The position numbers and the translations under genes are program-made. From NCBI RefSeq assembly GCF_008831285.2, contig NC_045145.1, forward strand, positions 1,178,001 through 1,242,000: a stretch of DNA of 64,000 bases, written 5' to 3'. The first letter of the stretch is position 1, and each line of letters starts with the position of its first letter. The notes beneath the pieces were generated by a model. It was given only the letters and a program-made list of their open reading frames with translations. It ran no database searches and was not told the DNA's origin. This DNA comes from Nymphaea colorata. Lineage: Eukaryota; Streptophyta; Magnoliopsida; Nymphaeales; Nymphaeaceae. Of the stretch, positions 59,469 to 64,000 are shown in pieces.

Positions 59469-62400
59469 TAGGGATGTCAATGGATCGGATTTGGATCAGA
59501 TATATCTTTTACCATATCCAATTTTTCAGATATTCATATATTCAGATTCAGATATGAATTCAGATTCAGATGAAAAACAGTTTATATCATATCCGAATCC
59601 GATTTTAAAATGTATATCCGAATTCGATCCATATCCGATTTACAAGTTATTTTGAATCTGATCCGAATCCAAATTTTAAATTATATCTGAATCTGATCCG
59701 AATCCAAATTTTAAATCCGATCCGAATCCAACTTTTAAGTTATACCCGAATCCAACTTTTAAGTTGAATCCGACCTGAATCTGATTTATGACTTTTAAAC
59801 CATATGCAAATCTGATCCAAATTCGATTTATGTGTCAAAAATTTATAGTAAACACCAAATGAACTACCAATATTAACGTTGGTGATAATTGTCAAGCTTA
59901 TTAAGGGAGAGAGAGAATATATATATATATATAGCCAAGTTATCAAAAGCTGTCTTTGGGAGTTCTAGCCAAGTTATCAGCCTGCCAAGAGAACAAAAAG
60001 TACATAGCAAGAGCAGGTGCTGTCCCTCACGTTCTTGATTTATCAGCCGACATCTCTACCCTCATTAGCGAAAGCTGCGCCGTGATCCTTGAATGGCTTG
60101 TGGCAAACAGTTGAATTCAATTTCTTGTTGATGCATGTGCTGTTGCTTTAGGCCTGCAACCTATAGTCACCAACTTGCTATGCTTTCTGCAAAATCCAAT
60201 TTCAAACCATGTGCTTAGGAAGCTAGCTTTAGGGTCATTAGTTGGTATATGCCATCAAGGGAAGAGTCTGTAAACAAAGCTTTCTCTTATGCTAATGGCA
60301 TTTCTATTATTCTGCCTCTCCTAAAAGACTCGAACTATGAAAGATTGAAATCCAAGAAATGGCCATTAACTTGGTGTTCTGCTTCTGTGCTCTGCAAATA
60401 CTAAAATGAAAATCATAGGTTAAGAAAGAGAAAGGGGACAGCAAATTGGTAGCTTTGAAACTTCACATTTTTAAAGTGAAAACTTACACCTTAGATTCTC
60501 GCACATTTTCGTAACTGTTTCCCCAAAAACACAGCTTGTTCGCACGTTTCTAGGCCCATCTCTCTATTGATTCCTGCAGATTGATGTAAAATTAGCTCAG
60601 AGATAAGGAAAGACCAGAAATTTCTAGCAGCCAAACACTCTTCTGCGAATTTGTTAACCTTTCTGATTCAATGCATATAAAATATCGACAAAAAGTAGAC
60701 CAGCAAGATTTTGTTCAGAAAATGGAAATAGATCACCGTTCCTTTAACTTTGCAAACAACTCATGCACGACATGACACTCTAGTTTCTTGACCATCAAAT
60801 TTGAGAAAAGAAAAACAACAAACAAGAGATAGAAATAAGACCCATTTTGAAATAAAGAATGGGGACAGTTTGGGATCTCAACTTCAAGTCTGGACAAAAA
60901 AATAGAGAAGAATCCGATAGAGAGAATCATACTGCAGAAAACGAGTGCCGAGTTTCTTCCTCATCTTCCCTCCACCGATCCCTTCTTCCTCTGCAGCGAC
61001 TCGAGCCACGCCCACTTGACATCCCAACCGACATATGTTAGAAAAAACAAAAATGCAAAAAAAGTTATTTATTACTTAATTTTCACATGGTTGGTTAAGA
61101 TGTTTTAACTGTTACCTTATCAATTTTCTCCATAAGCTCTTCATGCTCATAATTTATCATATTTGACTTCTATGTCTTCAAGTTGTTTAAGGACGCTTTA
61201 AATTATTTTCACATATATTTTTTGATAAATTCTCTTTTTTTAAATACTTGTCGAAAACAAATAGTATATTGAACTTTGATTGGTCTATTGAACAGCTAGT
61301 ATGTTTGACTTTTGTACTTTTTTTTACATTAACTGTGCATATTGAACATTGATAGGTCTATTTTTAAATAAAAACATATTTTAATTGAGTAAACTATTAT
61401 TTCATGATGATCTCTTATTAAGAATTATTAAATCAAGTGACCCACATTATTTATCATTTAAAAAAAACATTGTTTAATGTTTTTTCATTTCATTGGGTTA
61501 ATTGAAATAGTTTGTGTTACATCCGTAAAAAGAGTATTCAATGATATATCAAATAATTTATTAGTCCTTTTATCTTCATTACAATAGTTGTTTTTTTTAC
61601 ATAAAATTGTATAATTACTCCAATGATATATAAGATAGTTTATTAAATCTTACGATTTGTTGTCTGCCTACTAGTTAGAGGCTTTTGTTTTCAAGTTTGT
61701 GAATTATGTGTTATATATCAAATTCTTAAGTTTTTTGAATGAATTGTATGATTATACAAAGTAATTTTCTTGATTGATTAAATAAGTAAATTGATAATTT
61801 GATAAATAAACTTTTTTATACGCTTAGCAGTTTTTTCATATTGAGATTATGCACAATGAAGATGCTTTCAATTTAAAATGAATATCATAATATGTTTAAG
61901 ATTTTATTTATTATAAAACATTTTTTTTAAGTTAGTTTTTTAAAAAATTATATTTTTGGGTATCTTTTTTTTCATACGTGATGTACATGCCAATATTTTT
62001 TTTTAAACCTACTATTTTTAAAATATATAATATAACTATTATTGTAACCAAATTGAGATAACGGTCCATTAAAAAATTTGTAGCTCTAAAAGTGTATGTT
62101 TCAATTTTTAACAATTCCCATTTTGTTGAATTTCTTGGTTGAAGTTTTCTTTATTATTTCACTTACATAAATATATTATTTAAGATATCATGCTTAGTTG
62201 ATGTGTTTGCTTGATTACAAAAAAAAATTAATTCAACATAGTATTATTTAATTAATTAATTAGTTTTATATGATATAGTTTTAAATATTTTAAGTTAAAT
62301 GATGTATATGATTTCTATAAGAATATTATTATATGCAACTCCATGGAAGTTAGTTCTTAGTCAGATTATACTATATGTAATATTTATGTTCCTTTTGTGT

Positions 62401-62700
62401 CATGATGTTAAGTTAGTGCGTTACCACCAACCTAGCATTCGATATTAGTTCGGATATCAGCTCTCACGGTTCGGATTCGGATATCAGGTTATAGTTCGGA
62501 CTCAGATATACTGTTAAGATAGTTAGTATCCGATCAGATATTTACTTAAAACTGAATCCGAATCCGACTCGATCAGATTTATTTCTTAAATCTGAATCCG
62601 ATCTGATTTCTCAATCGGATGTCAAATTATTTACCATATCGATTTTTTATAAGCAATTCGGATCGATATCCGATCCAAATCTGATCCATTGACATCCCTA
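59469..62700. mobile_element. 3.2-kb nonautonomous hAT-like element carrying a host gene fragment
   Basis: The left end reads tagggatgtcaatggatcgg and the right end is its reverse complement with few changes (ccgatccaaatctgatccat, then tgacatcccta). Both ends continue inward for 250-350 bp as arrays of GATCCGAATCC-like words in opposite orientation, typical of hAT subterminal repeats. Flanking octamers gcccttgc (59461-59468) and accattgc (62701-62708) agree at six of eight positions, consistent with an aged 8-bp target duplication. No transposase was found. The interior holds an ARM-repeat gene fragment and about 1.5 kb of AT-rich sequence. Confidence 0.7.
59968..60408 (+). pseudogene. ARM-repeat fragment of a U-box (PUB43/44-like) protein
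   Basis: The frame reads AKLSACQENKKYIARAGAVP, then ESCAVILEWLVANS, a TGA in place of a Gly codon, IQFLVDACAV and LQPIVTNLLCFLQNPISNHV, then LRKLALGSLVGIC. After a stop and a frame change it continues NKAFSYANGISIILPLLKDS and, in another frame, IQEMAINLVFCFCAL. This matches, from memory of the family's pattern, the C-terminal armadillo repeats of large plant U-box E3 ligases. At least two stops and two frameshifts show that it is dead. It lies wholly inside the hAT-like element, on the plus strand, with no U-box. Confidence 0.6.
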
Positions 62701-64000
62701 ACCATTGCATCCCCAAGAAAATAAATCCAAGTAAATATCCTCATCATATATTTTGATACGAGATATGCCTTAGGTCTGAACATGACCACATTAGAATGGA
62801 ACTTCTGTATATAGGTTTTCAGTTCCGTGTGGCTGACCACTATCATCGACCTTTTGAGCAAAGGAGCACCAAGTCCATCTTAATTGTAAAGCGGTTTTTG
62901 AATCGAGTCCACAATGCTGCCAGTTTGGTAAACCGGCCAATCCAATAATCTAAACGATCTACATGCAAATCAGCAAAAAGAAAAAATTTATAAATTCTAT
63001 TTTTCTTTCAGAAAAATGAACAGAATAATATAAAAATTGATTAAGAATAAAGAAAAAAGTGCTTTTATAACTAGTAAGAAATGCATAACGAAACAACACG
63101 TCAAGTCGACCACCTTCGATCTCTTTCATCAACCATTAATTTCCTGTCCGATTATTGAATCAATGGACACTCAACACAGCAAGCCATCATGGTTAGATTT
63201 CAATGACTTTTGAAACGAGTGGATGAAATGAGTGAAAATGATCAAACAATAACTAATTAAAAAAAGACGATAGAAGAAGAGGAAGAAGGAGAAAAAGAAA
63301 GAAGAAGAGAAAAAAAAAGCAACTATTTTTTTTTTTAAAAAAGGAAGAACACAAACATTTAAAAAATGGCGAATGGAAGAACAATAAGGGGGAGGAGAAG
63401 AAGAAGAAAGAGGAGCAAACATGAACTGACTTTTTAAAAGAGGAGAAGAATGAGAAAAAGAGAATAACAAGAGAGGACAAGGAGACAAATAAACTGTAAA
63501 GATTTTTCCTGAGGAAAATACATTTGCAAAAAAACACCCAAGAAAAACTTTGCTTTTAAAAAAACTGAAAATGATATTCGCGGCTGGGAGAAACATAACC
63601 AGTTGAATGACCAAGTCTATGTTCTGTATAATATGCAATTGCAACAAAGATAATAAACTAATATACACCTATTTGTTAAGTTGACCAACTAACATACACT
63701 TGCTTCATAATATATATTGAAAAATTTTCACTTATTTAGACAATTAGTAAAAGCTTCAACAGGAGAGCATAGAAAGCAAGTTGATCCTGTCAACTTGAAG
63801 CACTTCGATGTACTAGATTCACAAGTTGAAGAAGAACCTACCAATTAGGCTAGTTCTATATAGTATTGCATATTTAGGTGTGGAAATCCTTTCCCACCTA
63901 ACCAAAGGAGAAAAACAAGAAATTCTCGAGTCAATGGTATTGACTTGAAGTGGCAAAAAAACACAAAGGGCCTTTTTTGCTGGATAGAAGCAAAGCAGAT
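62701..64000. other. Right-hand end of the window, no recognised gene
   Basis: 62960-63140 is the partner of the repeat at 47575-47743. 63250-63560 is a purine-rich stretch (gaagaagaggaag type) whose minus-strand open frames encode only Phe/Ser-rich low-complexity peptide. Nothing else was recognised. Confidence 0.5.

Noticed and set aside
63171-63668. A 165-codon minus-strand open frame
   Set aside because: It is a Phe/Ser/Leu-rich peptide from a GAAGAAGAGG purine tract and is low-complexity only.

Overview
This window is eukaryotic nuclear DNA from a seed plant. The evidence is: GT-AG introns; plant-specific families (VAL/HSI2-type B3 repressor, EFR/Xa21-type LRR receptor kinase, plant mobile domain, plant Ty3/gypsy lineages); AT-rich spacers; and long TA and GA/CT microsatellites. 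Species cannot be named. I found no intact, uninterrupted gene of a recognised family, and the window reads as a graveyard of decayed genes and transposable elements.

Layout. 1-12.7 kb is the most gene-like part and all of it reads on the minus strand: a VAL/HSI2-like B3 gene relic (2222-5407), a selenium-binding-protein pseudogene (6506-7556), and a possible unrecognised two-exon gene start (12246-12682). 13.3-16.5 kb is repeat country: a small inverted-repeat element, a duplicated 410-bp AT-rich unit, 1.6 kb of TA-rich simple sequence, 2.6 copies of a 272-bp tandem repeat, and a subtilase fragment. 17.6-26.5 kb is a degenerate chromodomain-bearing Ty3/gypsy element on the minus strand with recognisable LTR ends and a tRNA-Met-type primer binding site. 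It abuts the upstream region of a broken LRR receptor kinase (27015-30694, plus strand) whose middle is deleted.

34.0-45.0 kb holds a second Ty3/gypsy element, of the Tat (Ogre/Retand-like) lineage. It has two RNase H domains, a G-patch-like segment and, upstream of gag, a plant mobile domain (PMD) reading region. It is followed by a 3' UTR minisatellite, a duplicated polypurine tract and a long repeat-rich LTR. Two more relics of the same receptor-kinase family lie beyond it on the minus strand (45016-45940 and 47744-48090). From 49.5 kb on there is an unrecognised minus-strand coding segment with a TATA box, the end of a copia-type LTR with a perfect primer binding site (50732), a segmental duplication (51.5 and 58.0 kb), a 1.2-kb fold-back structure (55116-56315), and a 3.2-kb hAT-like nonautonomous element (59469-62700) that carries a piece of an ARM-repeat U-box-type gene.

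No operon-like cooperation between genes is visible. The features relate by descent: duplicated receptor kinases, nested and neighbouring retroelements, and a family of elements with subterminal repeats rich in GATCCGAATC-like words. The most notable candidates are the PMD-plus-Tat retroelement, the hAT-like element with a captured gene fragment, and the internally deleted receptor kinase. All calls are by eye, without database searches.
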